DNA from: Pseudomonas sp. NBRC 111124
Lineage (GTDB): Bacteria > Pseudomonadota > Gammaproteobacteria > Pseudomonadales > Pseudomonadaceae
DNA: 64,000 nt
Reading direction: 5' to 3'
Assembly (NCBI RefSeq): GCF_001320245.1
Contig: NZ_BCBA01000027.1
Coordinates: 124,001 to 188,000, forward strand
Below are positions 35,268 through 45,476 of this stretch, piece after piece. How positions within the stretch are numbered: the first letter of the stretch is position 1; every line of letters starts with the position of its first letter. The position numbers were made by a program, and so were the translations under genes. The notes beneath the pieces are model-generated. The model did no database searches, had not been told where the DNA came from, and saw only the letters and a program-made list of their open reading frames with translations.

Positions 35268-35473
35268 GGGAATTGTCGTCCGTGCTCGGCACTTGTGGCG
35301 CCGGCTCACCTCACAGCGTCTTCTGGAAGCTGTGTAGCCCGGGGGCCTGCAGATCCTGTTGGATGGCTGGCCGCGACCGCCCGCCTAGGGCGCGTCGCCG
35401 TGGACTGATGTCCGGGCAGTGATTCTGGGGTTAACGATACGGGATGGGTTGCGGCACAAGATTGCGAAGATTG
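35238..35473 (-). ncRNA. Candidate small RNA
   Basis: A terminator at its 3' end and an extended -10 (TGC TATTTA, 35488-35480) predict a transcript of about 235 bases from about 35473. The body contains several self-complementary segments, for example CACAGC/GCTGTG and GGAC/GTCC. It matches no RNA family I can recognise (not 6S, tmRNA, RNase P or SRP RNA). Boundaries are inferred. Confidence 0.35.
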
Positions 35474-35489
35474 CTCAGATAAATAGCAC

Positions 35490-35519
35490 TTGCGCAATTT
35501 TTAACCCTGGATTGATAAT
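35490..35519 (+). promoter_or_regulatory. Putative sigma-70 promoter of the Lrp-type gene
   Basis: TTGCGC (35490-35495) and TGATAA/GATAAT (35513-35519) with 17-18 bases between, about 35 bases upstream of the ATG. The surroundings are AT-rich. Confidence 0.45.
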
Positions 35520-35551
35520 TCACCGCAATCCGTACAGAAAAGGCTTTTTCC

Positions 35552-36028
35552 ATGAGCAAACTTGACCGCTACGACCTGAGCATCCTCGCCGAACTGCAGC
35601 GCGACGCGCGCATCTCCAACCAGGAGCTGGCCGAACGCATCGGCCTGTCGCCATCGCCATGCTCGCGTCGGGTCAAGCAGCTTGAAGACGACGGCTATAT
35701 CTCGCGCCAGGTCGCCCTGCTCGACCGCAAGAAGCTAGGCCTGAGCTTGACCGCCTATGTGCTGATCGGCATGGACCGACACACCCCGGAACGCTTCGAG
35801 ACGTTCGAGGCCGCCATCCGCAACCTGCCGCAGGTACTCGAATGCAGCCTGGTCACCGGTATGGATGCTGACTACCAGCTCAAGGTGGTGGTGCCAGACA
35901 TGGACCACTACCAGAAACTGCTGCTAGGCAGCCTGACCCGGATCGAAGGCGTGACCAGCGTGCGCTCGAGCTTCGTGCTCAACCAGGTACTGGCAAGTAC
36001 CGAGCTGCCATTGACACACCTGCGCTAA
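35552..36028 (+). CDS. Lrp/AsnC-family transcriptional regulator
   Basis: A 158-residue regulator. The N-terminal helix-turn-helix is LDRYDLSILAELQRDARISNQELAERIGLSPSPCSRR, and the C-terminal RAM domain (about 70-150) would bind an amino acid. No biosynthetic or transport gene adjoins it, so its target and ligand are unknown. It overlaps the candidate sRNA promoter region on its upstream side. Confidence 0.9.
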   Translation: MSKLDRYDLSILAELQRDARISNQELAERIGLSPSPCSRRVKQLEDDGYISRQVALLDRKKLGLSLTAYVLIGMDRHTPERFETFEAAIRNLPQVLECSLVTGMDADYQLKVVVPDMDHYQKLLLGSLTRIEGVTSVRSSFVLNQVLASTELPLTHLR

Positions 36029-36080
36029 ACACCCGCTTGCCCGCCTATAATCGGAAGCTCAGCCTGCCTGGAGTACACAG

Positions 36081-36284
36081 ATGGATCCCGCCGTATTCGA
36101 AGAATGGATGATGATCGTACTGGTCACCGTACTGATCGGTTTCATGGGCTTCATCGTCTGGGACCTGGCGAAAAAGTCCAAGGCCGGGCGCTTTGGCACG
36201 ATGATTTTGTTCTTCGTACTTGGGCTGGGGGTGCTGGCCTTCATCATCAAGAGCGTGGTGGTGGCGTTTCTCGAAGGGGTCTAG
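36081..36284 (+). CDS. DUF2788 small membrane protein
   Basis: A 67-residue protein with two hydrophobic helices (about 9-28 and 40-62) separated by DLAKKSKAGRFG, as in DUF2788. GGAGT precedes the ATG. Function unknown. It converges with the pseudouridine synthase gene, 3 bases apart. Confidence 0.82.
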   Translation: MDPAVFEEWMMIVLVTVLIGFMGFIVWDLAKKSKAGRFGTMILFFVLGLGVLAFIIKSVVVAFLEGV

Positions 36285-36287
36285 GCC

Positions 36288-36923
36288 CTAACGCGCCAGC
36301 TTCGGGGCAACCTCGCGCCAGCAGCCCTGCTCCAGCCCATCCAGCGCCCAGTCGCCAATCCGCACCCGCACCAGGCGCAAGGTCGGCAAGCCCACCGCGG
36401 CAGTCATCCGCCGCACCTGGCGGTTACGCCCTTCGCGGATCACCAATTCCAGCCAGCTGGTCGGCACGCTCTTGCGAAACCGGACCGGCGGATTGCGCGG
36501 CCATAGCTCGGGCTCGTCGAGGCGCCGGGCTTCGGCAGGCAAGGTCTGGCCATCATTGAGCTCCACGCCATCACGCAAACGCTGGATCTGCTCGTCGCTC
36601 GGCTCACCCTCCACCTGCACCCAGTAGGTCTTGGGCAACTTGTGCTTCGGGTCGGCAATGCGCGCCTGCAGCCCGCCATCGTTGGTCAGCAGCAACAAGC
36701 CTTCACTGTCACGGTCCAGCCGTCCGGCCGGGTAGATGCCAGGGATGTCGATGAAGTCCTTGAGGGTCGCGCGCCCTTCACCGTCACTGAACTGGGTCAG
36801 CACATCGAACGGCTTGTTGAACAGAATCAGGCGTGGCTCGGCCGGTGGCGCCTTGGCCTGGCGACGGGGGCCGGCAGGCCGCGCCTGGGGGCGGCGCGGC
36901 TTGGAACGGGGTGGCAGTGGCAT
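36288..36923 (-). CDS. rluE: 23S rRNA pseudouridine synthase, RluE type
   Basis: A 211-residue RsuA/RluE-family enzyme. The catalytic aspartate lies in [18 protein letters not shown], and the C-terminal motif is [16 protein letters not shown]. The S4 domain found in RsuA is missing and replaced by a short basic N terminus, as in RluE, which modifies U2457 of 23S rRNA. GAGGATCC lies before the ATG. Confidence 0.85.
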   Translation of the reverse strand: MPLPPRSKPRRPQARPAGPRRQAKAPPAEPRLILFNKPFDVLTQFSDGEGRATLKDFIDIPGIYPAGRLDRDSEGLLLLTNDGGLQARIADPKHKLPKTYWVQVEGEPSDEQIQRLRDGVELNDGQTLPAEARRLDEPELWPRNPPVRFRKSVPTSWLELVIREGRNRQVRRMTAAVGLPTLRLVRVRIGDWALDGLEQGCWREVAPKLAR

Positions 36924-36929
36924 GGATCC

Positions 36930-38393
36930 TCAGCGGAACGGCGGCTCATCGAAGCTGCGCAGTTTACGCGAGTGCAACGAATTGAGCTCGGTGCGCAGCA
37001 GGTCGAGTGCGGCGATGCCGATCTTCAGATGCTGGCTGACGGCACGGTTGTAGAAGGCGTTGGCCGAACCTGGCAGCTTGATTTCGCTGTGCAACGGCTT
37101 GTCGGACACGCACAGCAAAGTGCCGTACGGTACCCGCAGGCGATAGCCCTGGGCCGCGATGGTGCCGCTTTCCATGTCCACCGCCACGGCGCGCGACAGG
37201 TTGATCAAAGGGCGCTCCTGGGCCCAACGCAGCTCCCAGTTGCGGTCGTCATAGGTCAGCACGGTGCCGGTGCGCAGGCGCTTCTTCAGTTCTTCACCAC
37301 GCTCGCCGGTGACCTGCGCTGCGGCTTCCTGCAGCGCCAGCTGCACTTCAGCCAACGCCGGGATCGGAATGTTCGGTGGCACCACGCGATCGAGAATGCC
37401 GTCGCGGCGCATGTAGGCGTGGGCCAGCACATAGTCGCCGATGGTCTGCGACTGGCGCAGGCCGCCGCAGTGGCCGATCATCAGCCAGCAGTGCGGACGC
37501 AGCACAGCCAGGTGGTCGGTGATGTTCTTGGCGTTGGACGGGCCGACGCCGATGTTGACCAGGGTCACGCCATCACCGTCGCCAGCGATCAGGTGGTAGG
37601 CCGGCATTTGATAGCGGTGCCAGACGACACTGGCCACCAGGGCCTGAGCTTCGCCGTGATCCATGCCCTTTTCGATCATTACGTTGCCCGGCAGCACCAT
37701 GCGCACGAACCGCGGGTCTTCACGCAGCTGCTCGAGACCGTGGCTGATGAACTGGTCGACGTAGCGGTGGTAGTTGGTCAGCAGGATCCACGGCTGAACG
37801 TGGCGCCAGTCGCTGCCGGTGTAGTGCACCAGGCGGCGCAGCGAGAAGTCCACGCGGGCGGCATCGAACAGCGCCAGCGGCAGGGTTTCGGCATTGCCCC
37901 AGTCATACAGGCCATCGGCGATGTTGTCGGTAGCTGCCGACAGGTCGGTGCTGGGGAACACCCGCGCCAGCTCGGCGGCGGTGATGCCGCTGCCAGCCAG
38001 CTCATCGCCCTGGTCGACCACATAGGGGTAAGGGATGTTCTGTTCGCTGACACCGACTTCCACGGTCACCGTATAGTCGTGCATCAACGGGCGCAGTTGC
38101 TCCAGCAGGTAACCGCGAAATGCTGCGGGCTGGGTGACGGTGACGCTGTAAGTGCCCGCCACCTGGACCTTGGCATAGGCGCGGGTAGTGGCGGCGACTT
38201 CGCCGTGGCTGTAGTAGGTCAGGCGCAGCGCCGGGTATCGGTACACCGCGCGCTCATCGGCACTCGGCTCGGTACGGTCCTTCAGGTAGCGCTTGAGGGC
38301 CTGGCTCAGCGCCCCGGTGGCCTGTTCATGCAGGGCCGCCAGACGGTCGACGGCCTGTTCGGGGGTATCAACGACTACAAACGCTTGGCTCAC
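36930..38393 (-). CDS. amn: AMP nucleosidase
   Basis: A 487-residue enzyme that splits AMP into adenine and ribose 5-phosphate. The C-terminal nucleoside-phosphorylase fold has NIGVGPSNAKNITDHLAVLRPH and AVDMESGTIAAQGYRLRVPYGTLLCVSDKPLH. Start is a GTG, with AGGAAG six bases upstream. The next gene (rluE) begins 7 bases after its stop, so they may be cotranscribed. Confidence 0.92.
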   Translation of the reverse strand: MSQAFVVVDTPEQAVDRLAALHEQATGALSQALKRYLKDRTEPSADERAVYRYPALRLTYYSHGEVAATTRAYAKVQVAGTYSVTVTQPAAFRGYLLEQLRPLMHDYTVTVEVGVSEQNIPYPYVVDQGDELAGSGITAAELARVFPSTDLSAATDNIADGLYDWGNAETLPLALFDAARVDFSLRRLVHYTGSDWRHVQPWILLTNYHRYVDQFISHGLEQLREDPRFVRMVLPGNVMIEKGMDHGEAQALVASVVWHRYQMPAYHLIAGDGDGVTLVNIGVGPSNAKNITDHLAVLRPHCWLMIGHCGGLRQSQTIGDYVLAHAYMRRDGILDRVVPPNIPIPALAEVQLALQEAAAQVTGERGEELKKRLRTGTVLTYDDRNWELRWAQERPLINLSRAVAVDMESGTIAAQGYRLRVPYGTLLCVSDKPLHSEIKLPGSANAFYNRAVSQHLKIGIAALDLLRTELNSLHSRKLRSFDEPPFR

Positions 38394-38477
38394 ACTCGGC
38401 TTCCTGTCTGGACATGCATGTCAGCCATCTTGCCTGCCTTTGTTACTAAATACATCCCCGGTGGTCAGCCGCCGTAT

Positions 38478-40130
38478 TCAACCTGGCCAGGCTGGCGTCG
38501 CCCGCGCCACCAGCGCCGCGACATCGATGCCTCGCGGCAATGCGCCATACACCCGCCCGCCACCGGTCAGCCGGCTACCGATGAACGCATCGCTGACCAC
38601 GGTATTCCCTGCCTCCAGCAGCAGCTTGGCCTGCAGTGCCAAGGCAATGTCCTCGGTCAGTTGCCGTGCCCGGTACTGGATATCGCTGGTGTCGGCGAAC
38701 GCCCCCTTGAGGTTGCCGATATGCGCAGCCAAGCGCGGATCGCCATGCCCGTCGCCCAGCTCGGCGAACAGTGCATCGAGCACGCCGGGTTCCTTGGACA
38801 ACGCGCGCAACACGTCCAGGCATTGCACGTTGCCAGAACCCTCCCAAGTCGAGTTGACCGGCGCTTCGCGGTACAGCCGCGGCAGGATACTGTCTTCGAC
38901 GTAACCGGCACCGCCCAGGCACTCAGCGGCCTCGTTGATCATGGCCGGCGCACGCTTGCAGATCCAGTACTTGCCCACCGCTGTCACCAGCCGCGCGAAG
39001 TGCGCCTGCTGCGGATCGTCGAGTTGCTCCAGGGCTTGCCCCATGCGCAGGCTCAAGGCGAGCGCGGCCTCGCTTTCCAGGGCCAGGTCGGCCAGCACGT
39101 TCTGCATCAGGGGTTGTTCGTTCAGCACCCGGCCACCGACCTTGCGATGTGCGCAATGGTGTGCCGCCTGGGTCAATGCCTGGCGCATCAGTGCGCTGGA
39201 GCCGACCATGCAGTCGAAGCGGGTCATGGCGACCATCTCGATGATGGTCGGCACGCCGCGTCCTTCTTCGCCCACCATCCATGCCAAGGCACCGCGAAAC
39301 TCGACTTCGCTGGAGGCATTGGAGCTGTTGCCCAACTTGTTCTTCAGGCGCTGGATGTAGAACTGGTTGCGGCTGTCGTCAGGCCGATGACGCGGCAGCA
39401 GGAAGCAGCTCAGGCCCTTGTCGGTCTGCGCCAGGGTGAGGAAGGCGTCGCACATCGGTGCCGAGCAGAACCACTTGTGCCCGACCAACTCGTAGGCCTG
39501 CCCGGGGCCGGGGCTGCCGACCGGGTAGGCACGGGTGGTGTTGGCACGCACGTCGGTGCCGCCCTGCTTCTCGGTCATGGCCATGCCAAGGGTCACCCCG
39601 GCCTTGTGCCGGTCACCGACATTGCGCGGGTCGTACTCGCAGGCCAGGATTTTCGGTAGCCAGTATTCGGCCAGTTCGGGCTGCAGCCTGAGCGCAGGTA
39701 CGGCAGCAAAGGTCATGGTCAGCGGGCAGCCGGTACCGGCCTCGGCCTGGCTGTGCAGGTAGGTCATCGACGCCCGTGCCACATGAGCGCCAGGGCGAGG
39801 CTCGGCCCAGGGCAACGATGGCAGGCCATGCTCGACGGCGGTGCGCATCAGTTCGTGGTAGGCGGGGTGGAACTCGACCAGGTCGATGCGATGGCCATAG
39901 CGGTCATGGCTGCTGAACTCCGGCTTGTGCGCATTGGCCAGGAAGCCAGCGGCCATCAGCGGGCCGCCGGCCAGGGCACCATAGGCGTCGATCCGCGACT
40001 CGGCCCAACCGGCCCCGAAGCGCCGCGACCACTCCTGCAGCGGCAGGTCGAGGCGGTACAGGTTGGCACCGTCGAGGGATGGCGGTTGATTGGTGACTTC
40101 GTGGGTTTCAGCGTACTGGTGCAGGTTCAT
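38478..40130 (-). CDS. AidB-like acyl-CoA dehydrogenase family protein
   Basis: A 550-residue flavoprotein similar over its full length to E. coli AidB. Matching segments include EAGTGCPLTMTFAAVPAL, GMAMTEKQGGTDVRANTTRA, LVGHKWFCSAPMCDA and LPRLYREAPVNSTWEGSGN. AidB is induced by alkylating agents and binds DNA; whether this copy is part of that response is not shown by sequence. AGGAG precedes the ATG. Confidence 0.85.
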   Translation of the reverse strand: MNLHQYAETHEVTNQPPSLDGANLYRLDLPLQEWSRRFGAGWAESRIDAYGALAGGPLMAAGFLANAHKPEFSSHDRYGHRIDLVEFHPAYHELMRTAVEHGLPSLPWAEPRPGAHVARASMTYLHSQAEAGTGCPLTMTFAAVPALRLQPELAEYWLPKILACEYDPRNVGDRHKAGVTLGMAMTEKQGGTDVRANTTRAYPVGSPGPGQAYELVGHKWFCSAPMCDAFLTLAQTDKGLSCFLLPRHRPDDSRNQFYIQRLKNKLGNSSNASSEVEFRGALAWMVGEEGRGVPTIIEMVAMTRFDCMVGSSALMRQALTQAAHHCAHRKVGGRVLNEQPLMQNVLADLALESEAALALSLRMGQALEQLDDPQQAHFARLVTAVGKYWICKRAPAMINEAAECLGGAGYVEDSILPRLYREAPVNSTWEGSGNVQCLDVLRALSKEPGVLDALFAELGDGHGDPRLAAHIGNLKGAFADTSDIQYRARQLTEDIALALQAKLLLEAGNTVVSDAFIGSRLTGGGRVYGALPRGIDVAALVARATPAWPG

Positions 40131-40247
40131 TGGGAGCTCCTGGATCCGGGCATGCCTGAAAAGCCCAGTGAAGCACTCCCTGCGGGTCAGTCAAAGTGAC
40201 ATTAATGACTAAACATGTGGCGAGCAGCCCTGATAAACCACCTTGAA

Positions 40248-42239
40248 TCAGAATCGAGTAGCACCCGAAACGGCCCTGCCCGGCGGTATCTGCACCTGAG
40301 CAATCGCCACATTCAAGGTCAACTCAAACCGGCTCCCCAACCCCCGCGTCGACTCATGGGACAACTTGGCGTCGAGCAGTTCGGCCAGCTGCCGGCAGAT
40401 CGACAAGCCAATACCCAACCCGCCATAACGCCGGGTCATCGAGCCGTCGACCTGGAAGAAACGCTGATAGAGAATCGCCTGGTCCAGATCATCGAAACCG
40501 ATGCCGCTGTCACTGATGGTGAAGGTCAACGCCAGGCTGTCCGGGCCCAAACGGCGCCCGCGGACCTGCACCATCACCCCACCCTGATGAGTGAACTTCA
40601 GGCCGTTGTCCACCAGGCAGCCCAGACAACGCGCCACTTTCTGCGCATCGCCCAGCAACTCGTCCGGCAACTCGGCGGGAATGTCCAGGCTCAGGTACAA
40701 CCCCTTGCCTAAAGCCGTTCCGGCATAGCCGGCCCGCAAGTCCTGCAGCGTGCGCCGCAAGCTGAACGGCTGCGCCTGCAGGCGCATGCGGCCGGCTTGC
40801 AATTCGGTCAAGGTGAGAATGTCGTCGACCATGTCCATCATGCCCTGGGCCGAACCGACCGCCGTGCGGTGGTACTGGGCCATCTCGGCACTCATGGGCA
40901 GTGTGTGCATCAGTTCCAGCGAGCCGATCACGCCATTCATCGGCGTGCGCAGTTCGTGGGTGACAGTGGCGAGGAACTCATCCTTCAGGTGGTTGCTCCT
41001 GGCCAGTTGCTGGTTCATCTGCTCCAACGCCTGGCCAGTATCACGCAGCGTCTGCGCCTGCTGTTCGCGCATGCTGTTGATGCGGTCGGCCAAGGCCAGC
41101 GACAGCAACGCCACTTCCAGCGCGGAACCCAGCTGGCTGGAATACATGGTGATGAACAGGTTGGGCAGGTAGCCCAGTACCATCAGGGTGTTCACCAACC
41201 CGCCGAGGAGAAACGCCGTCCAGGCGATGATGAACCAGCGCGCCACGCGCAGGCCACGCACCCAGGCATACAACCCGGCCGCAAAGATGCTCACGGTGAA
41301 CAGCAGGGCCAGCACCGTGGCCATGCGCAAGGCGATGCCGTAGCGCATGCTCACCGACAGTACCATTACCAGCACGCCACCGAGCATCAATAGCTGCAGC
41401 AACCGGTCGAAGCCGCGGCTGATCTTGCTCAGTTGCAGGAAGTGCCGTGCAAACTGGCAACCGAACAGGCCTGCGGCGCCGATGAACAACGGCGTCGCGG
41501 CATTGGCCCACCACGGATTGTCCGGCCAGAAATAAGCGACCCCAGCCCCGTTCACCGACACCTGGTAGAAGCCAAACGAGGCAATGTAGAGAATGTAGTA
41601 GAGGTAACTGACGTCCCGCACACTGAGGTAGATGAACAGGTTGTAAACCGCCATCACCAGCAGCACGCCGTAGATCATGCCCAGCACATAGAGGCGGGTC
41701 GGCTGGTCTTCCATGTAGGCCTCGGCGGACCACAACGCCAGGGGTGCCTGCACCGAGCCCTGGCTGTGCAGGCGCAGGTAGACGGTGGTCGACTGCCCGG
41801 GCTGCAAAAGAAGTTCGAACAGATAGTTGTTCTGGCGTATCTGTCGGCTGTCGTAGGGCAAGGCGTCGCCGGTGCGCTGGGCCAGGCGGAACTCGCCATC
41901 ATTGCCCGGCAAGTACAGCTCGATATGGTCCATCGGCGGGTATGCCAGCTCCAGCAACCACTGGCGCGGCTGCGCTTCGGCAGAGGCCACATAGTGCAGG
42001 TCGACCTTGAGCCAGAACACCGACGTCGAGTAACCGGCATTCAGCACCTCCTGGTGGTGCGTGCGGAAACGGCTGGCGAAGACCGGCGCGCTGACCTGGG
42101 CAATGCTGGCGCTGCCGTCACGGTCCTCGTAGACCTGCATGACTTTGCCCAAGGGAAGGTGCCGGGTCGCCTCGTCGAATTCGACGGCTCCGGCCAGCAC
42201 GGGCAGCAAGCCCAGAAGCACAATCAGCAAATAGCGCAT
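40248..42239 (-). CDS. 7TMR-DISM sensor histidine kinase
   Basis: A 663-residue membrane kinase. A signal peptide (about 1-20) is followed by a periplasmic 7TMR-DISMED2 domain (about 25-170), seven transmembrane helices (about 185-385), and HisKA with the phosphorylated His in VTHELRTPMNG. The HATPase follows, with DNGLKF, DSGIGF and GGLGIGLSIC. No receiver is attached, so it needs a separate partner. The extracellular domain probably senses carbohydrate-like ligands. MRYLLIV is chosen as the start because it gives a clean signal peptide. Confidence 0.87.
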   Translation of the reverse strand: MRYLLIVLLGLLPVLAGAVEFDEATRHLPLGKVMQVYEDRDGSASIAQVSAPVFASRFRTHHQEVLNAGYSTSVFWLKVDLHYVASAEAQPRQWLLELAYPPMDHIELYLPGNDGEFRLAQRTGDALPYDSRQIRQNNYLFELLLQPGQSTTVYLRLHSQGSVQAPLALWSAEAYMEDQPTRLYVLGMIYGVLLVMAVYNLFIYLSVRDVSYLYYILYIASFGFYQVSVNGAGVAYFWPDNPWWANAATPLFIGAAGLFGCQFARHFLQLSKISRGFDRLLQLLMLGGVLVMVLSVSMRYGIALRMATVLALLFTVSIFAAGLYAWVRGLRVARWFIIAWTAFLLGGLVNTLMVLGYLPNLFITMYSSQLGSALEVALLSLALADRINSMREQQAQTLRDTGQALEQMNQQLARSNHLKDEFLATVTHELRTPMNGVIGSLELMHTLPMSAEMAQYHRTAVGSAQGMMDMVDDILTLTELQAGRMRLQAQPFSLRRTLQDLRAGYAGTALGKGLYLSLDIPAELPDELLGDAQKVARCLGCLVDNGLKFTHQGGVMVQVRGRRLGPDSLALTFTISDSGIGFDDLDQAILYQRFFQVDGSMTRRYGGLGIGLSICRQLAELLDAKLSHESTRGLGSRFELTLNVAIAQVQIPPGRAVSGATRF

Positions 42240-42504
42240 ACAGCCCCAGCATGGCCTGTCCGGTCGCGTCGCGATGGCCTCCAATCCCTTTGAGACGACG
42301 AAATCCGGCAGAGCCCGTTTGTCGAGTTATCCGAGCACTCTAGCATAGCTTTCAACGCTGGCGACGGGCCACTCCAATTTTCAAAGAAAACGCTCTAAAT
42401 CAATGCTTTCAGTACCGTAACAACATCAAATCTGACCGTTCGATCAGCAATTCAGTCTTGTAGGACGATCCGCGCAAATGGGTTTGGTGGTAAGCTCGCC
42501 GACC

Positions 42505-43302
42505 ATGAATACCTACAGCTCCCGCCCCGTTGTCCTCTGTCTCTCCGGCCACGACCCAAGTGGCGGCGCCGGCTTGCAGGCAGATATCGAAGCCCTGATC
42601 GCCCAAGGCTGTCACGCCGCACCTACCGTGACCGCCCTGACCGTGCAGGATACCGTCAACGTTTCCGACTTCCGCGTGCTCGACCGCGAGTGGGTCCTGG
42701 CCCAGGCCAATGCCGTGCTGGCCGACTCCACGGTCGCCGCCGTCAAGCTGGGCATGCTCGGCTCGATCAGCATGGTCGACACCGTCGCTGAACTGCTCAG
42801 TGCCCACCCGCACCTGCCGCTGGTCTGCGACCCGGTGCTGCGCGCCGGTGGCGGTGGCCGCCTGGGCAAGGACGAAGTCGGCTATGCCCTGCGCGAACGC
42901 CTGCTGCCGCTGGCGACCATCGCCACGCCGAACCTGCCGGAAGCGCGCATCCTCGCGGAACTGCCTGAAGGCACCGCCGACGAATGTGCCGAAAAACTGT
43001 TGCCGTTCTGTAGACACCTGCTGATCACCGGCGGTCACGGTGACGAGGACGAAATCCATAACCGCCTGTACAGCCGCGACGGCCAGAGCCTCACCTGGAC
43101 CTGCCAGCGCCTGCCGGGCAGCTACCACGGCTCGGGCTGCACCCTGGCCAGCGCCCTGGCCGGTCGCCTGGCGCTTGGCGAGCAATTGCAAAGCGCGGTG
43201 AAAAGCGCCCTGGATTACACCTGGCGCACCCTGCGCGACGCCGAACAGCTGGGCAAGGGCCAATTCGTCCCGCGCCGGCTGCCCCTGGATTTCTGCTCCT
43301 GA
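42505..43302 (+). CDS. thiD: Hydroxymethylpyrimidine/phosphomethylpyrimidine kinase
   Basis: A 265-residue ribokinase-family enzyme for thiamine synthesis. Visible motifs are LCLSGHDPSGGAGLQADIEAL, CDPVLRAGGGGRLG and GSYHGSGCTLASALAG (anion hole and catalytic base). It leads thiD-thiE-hemL. No thiamin-pyrophosphate riboswitch is seen upstream. An ATG nine codons earlier is possible, but the chosen start fits the family. Confidence 0.9.
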   Translation: MNTYSSRPVVLCLSGHDPSGGAGLQADIEALIAQGCHAAPTVTALTVQDTVNVSDFRVLDREWVLAQANAVLADSTVAAVKLGMLGSISMVDTVAELLSAHPHLPLVCDPVLRAGGGGRLGKDEVGYALRERLLPLATIATPNLPEARILAELPEGTADECAEKLLPFCRHLLITGGHGDEDEIHNRLYSRDGQSLTWTCQRLPGSYHGSGCTLASALAGRLALGEQLQSAVKSALDYTWRTLRDAEQLGKGQFVPRRLPLDFCS

Positions 43303-43315
43303 TACGAGGCTTTAA

Positions 43316-43939
43316 ATGAAGCTACGCGGTCTGTATGCGATCACCGACAGCCAGCTGCTCGCCGGCCGTTTCCTGTCCCACGTCGAAGCCGCGCTGGAAG
43401 GCGGTGTGTGCCTGCTGCAGTACCGTGACAAAAGCGATGACGCCGCCCGCCGCCTGCGCGAGGCCGAAGCGCTGATGAAGCTGTGCGAGCGCTATGGCAC
43501 CCAGTTGCTCATCAACGACGACGCCGAGCTGGCCGCACGCCTGGGCGTCGGCGTGCACCTGGGCCAGACCGACGGCCCGCTGACACCCGCGCGCGCCCTG
43601 CTCGGTCGCCAGGCGATCATTGGCTCCACCTGCCACGCCAGCCTCGAGCTGGCCGCCCAGGCGGCCAGCGAAGGTGCCAGCTACGTGGCCTTCGGCCGCT
43701 TCTTCAATTCCGTTACCAAGCCCGGTGCGCCGGCTGCCAATGTCGACCTGCTGGAGCAGGCCCGTGCCCAGGTGAAACTGCCGATCGCCGTGATCGGTGG
43801 CATCACCCTCGACAACGCCGCCCCGCTGATCGCCCACGGTGCCGATCTGCTGGCGGTGATCCACGGCCTGTTCGGCGCCGAGAGCGCGCAGGAAGTCACC
43901 CGCCGCGCCCGCGCCTTCAACGCCCTATTCGCTTCCTGA
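43316..43939 (+). CDS. thiE: Thiamine-phosphate synthase
   Basis: A 207-residue TIM-barrel enzyme that joins HMP-PP and thiazole phosphate. Motifs include [45 protein letters not shown] and [18 protein letters not shown] lies before the ATG, and it follows thiD by 13 bases. Confidence 0.92.
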   Translation: MKLRGLYAITDSQLLAGRFLSHVEAALEGGVCLLQYRDKSDDAARRLREAEALMKLCERYGTQLLINDDAELAARLGVGVHLGQTDGPLTPARALLGRQAIIGSTCHASLELAAQAASEGASYVAFGRFFNSVTKPGAPAANVDLLEQARAQVKLPIAVIGGITLDNAAPLIAHGADLLAVIHGLFGAESAQEVTRRARAFNALFAS

Positions 43940-43956
43940 TTTCGAGAGAAGACCCC

Positions 43957-45240
43957 ATGTCCCGTTCCGAAGCCCTGTTCGCCCAAGCCCAGAAACACAT
44001 CCCAGGTGGCGTCAACTCGCCGGTCCGCGCTTTCAAGAGCGTCGGCGGCACGCCGCTGTTCTTCAAGCACGCCGAAGGCGCCTACGTCGTCGACGAAGAT
44101 GACAAGCGCTATGTCGACTATGTCGGCTCGTGGGGCCCGATGATCCTTGGCCATGGCCACCCGGACGTGCTCGACGCAGTACGCCGCCAGCTGGAGCACG
44201 GCCTGTCCTACGGCGCGCCGACCGCGATGGAAACCGAGATGGCCGACCTGGTCTGCTCGCTGGTACCATCGATGGAAATGGTACGCATGGTCAGCTCCGG
44301 TACCGAAGCGACCATGAGCGCCATCCGCCTGGCCCGTGGCTACACCGGCCGTGACGCCATCATCAAGTTCGAAGGCTGCTACCACGGCCACTCCGACAGC
44401 CTGCTGGTCAAGGCCGGTTCGGGCCTGCTGACTCAGGGCGTGCCGAGCTCGGCAGGTGTACCGGCGGATTTTGCCAAACACACCCTGACGCTGCCGTTCA
44501 ACGACATCGCTGCGGTCGAAAAGACCCTGGCCGAGGTCGGCCAGACCGTGGCCTGCATCATCGTCGAGCCCGTGGCCGGCAACATGAACTGCGTTCCGCC
44601 AGCGCCTGGCTTCCTTGAAGGCCTGCGCGAGCAATGCGACAAGCACGGCGTGGTGCTGATCTTCGACGAAGTGATGACCGGTTTCCGTGTTTCGCTGGGC
44701 GGCGCCCAGGGTTACTACGGCATCAAGCCGGACCTGTCGACCTTCGGCAAGATCGTCGGCGGCGGCATGCCCGTGGGCTGCTTCGGTGGCAAGCGCGAAA
44801 TCATGGGCTGCATCGCCCCGCTGGGCCCGGTCTACCAGGCCGGTACGCTGTCGGGCAACCCGCTGGCCATGGCCGCAGGCCTGACCACCCTGAAGCTCAT
44901 CAGCCGCCCGGGTTTCCATGACGAACTGACCGCCTTCACCAGCCGCATGCTCGACGGCCTGCAGCAGCGTGCCGATGCCGCTGGCGTACCGTTCGTCACC
45001 ACCCAGGCGGGCGCCATGTTTGGCCTGTACTTCAGCGGTGCCGACGACATCGTCACCTTCGACGACGTGATGGCCAGCGACGCTGAGCGCTTCAAGCGCT
45101 TCTTCCACCTGATGCTCGACGGCGGCGTGTACCTGGCACCGAGCGCGTTCGAAGCTGGCTTCACTTCGATCGCTCATGGTGAAAAAGAACTGCAGATCAC
45201 CCTGGATGCAGCTGAAAAAGCCTTTGCCGCGCTGAAGTGA
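43957..45240 (+). CDS. hemL: Glutamate-1-semialdehyde 2,1-aminomutase
   Basis: A 427-residue PLP enzyme that makes 5-aminolevulinate for haem. The PLP lysine is K265 in [10 protein letters not shown], and [17 protein letters not shown] and FDEVMTGFR are also present. It follows thiE by 17 bases; a REP pair follows the stop. Confidence 0.95.
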   Translation: MSRSEALFAQAQKHIPGGVNSPVRAFKSVGGTPLFFKHAEGAYVVDEDDKRYVDYVGSWGPMILGHGHPDVLDAVRRQLEHGLSYGAPTAMETEMADLVCSLVPSMEMVRMVSSGTEATMSAIRLARGYTGRDAIIKFEGCYHGHSDSLLVKAGSGLLTQGVPSSAGVPADFAKHTLTLPFNDIAAVEKTLAEVGQTVACIIVEPVAGNMNCVPPAPGFLEGLREQCDKHGVVLIFDEVMTGFRVSLGGAQGYYGIKPDLSTFGKIVGGGMPVGCFGGKREIMGCIAPLGPVYQAGTLSGNPLAMAAGLTTLKLISRPGFHDELTAFTSRMLDGLQQRADAAGVPFVTTQAGAMFGLYFSGADDIVTFDDVMASDAERFKRFFHLMLDGGVYLAPSAFEAGFTSIAHGEKELQITLDAAEKAFAALK

Positions 45241-45247
45241 CTGGCCG

Positions 45248-45339
45248 CCTGCACCGGCCTCTTCGCGGGTAAACCCGCTCCCACAAGTTATGCGTGTAAC
45301 CTGTGGGAACGGGTTTACCCGCGAAGAGGCGCGTGCAGG
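45248..45339. repeat. Paired REP element, copy 4
   Basis: Arms containing CCTCTTCGCGGGTAAACCCG and its complement, extended by CCTGCAC/GTGCAGG outside. It sits immediately after hemL. Confidence 0.85.
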
Positions 45340-45476
45340 CAATAAATGCCAATCCAATCAGCAAACCCTTCTTCTCAACACAATTTCGCGTAAAACTTTG
45401 TAAGGTTGGCGCTGCTTATCCCATAATGTGCCACCAGAGACATTGGCCGCAGCTTTGCAGAGGTAAGTCGATCCCC

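Larger units (their letters stand above)
35161..35551. other. 391-base intergenic region with strong minus-strand terminator
   Basis: No gene-like open frame fits here. The region contains a strong minus-strand terminator (35238-35267), an extended -10 element on the minus strand, and the plus-strand promoter of the Lrp-type gene. The terminator has no protein gene upstream of it, so a small RNA is the simplest reading. Confidence 0.5.

Noticed and set aside
35306..35497. A 63-codon minus-strand frame in the intergenic region
   Set aside because: It has no ribosome site, no family resemblance and overlaps the sRNA candidate and terminator region.
36642..39659. A 1005-codon open frame on the plus strand over amn and the AidB-like gene
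   Set aside because: It is antisense to two clear genes, lacks any recognisable domain and has the His/Gln/Gly-rich composition of GC-driven shadow frames.
42240..42504. Thiamin-pyrophosphate riboswitch before thiD
   Set aside because: No CTGAGA or ACCTGAT-type core and no suitable fold were found in the leader.
43681..45357. A 558-codon open frame antisense to hemL and thiE
   Set aside because: It is fully explained by the opposite-strand genes.
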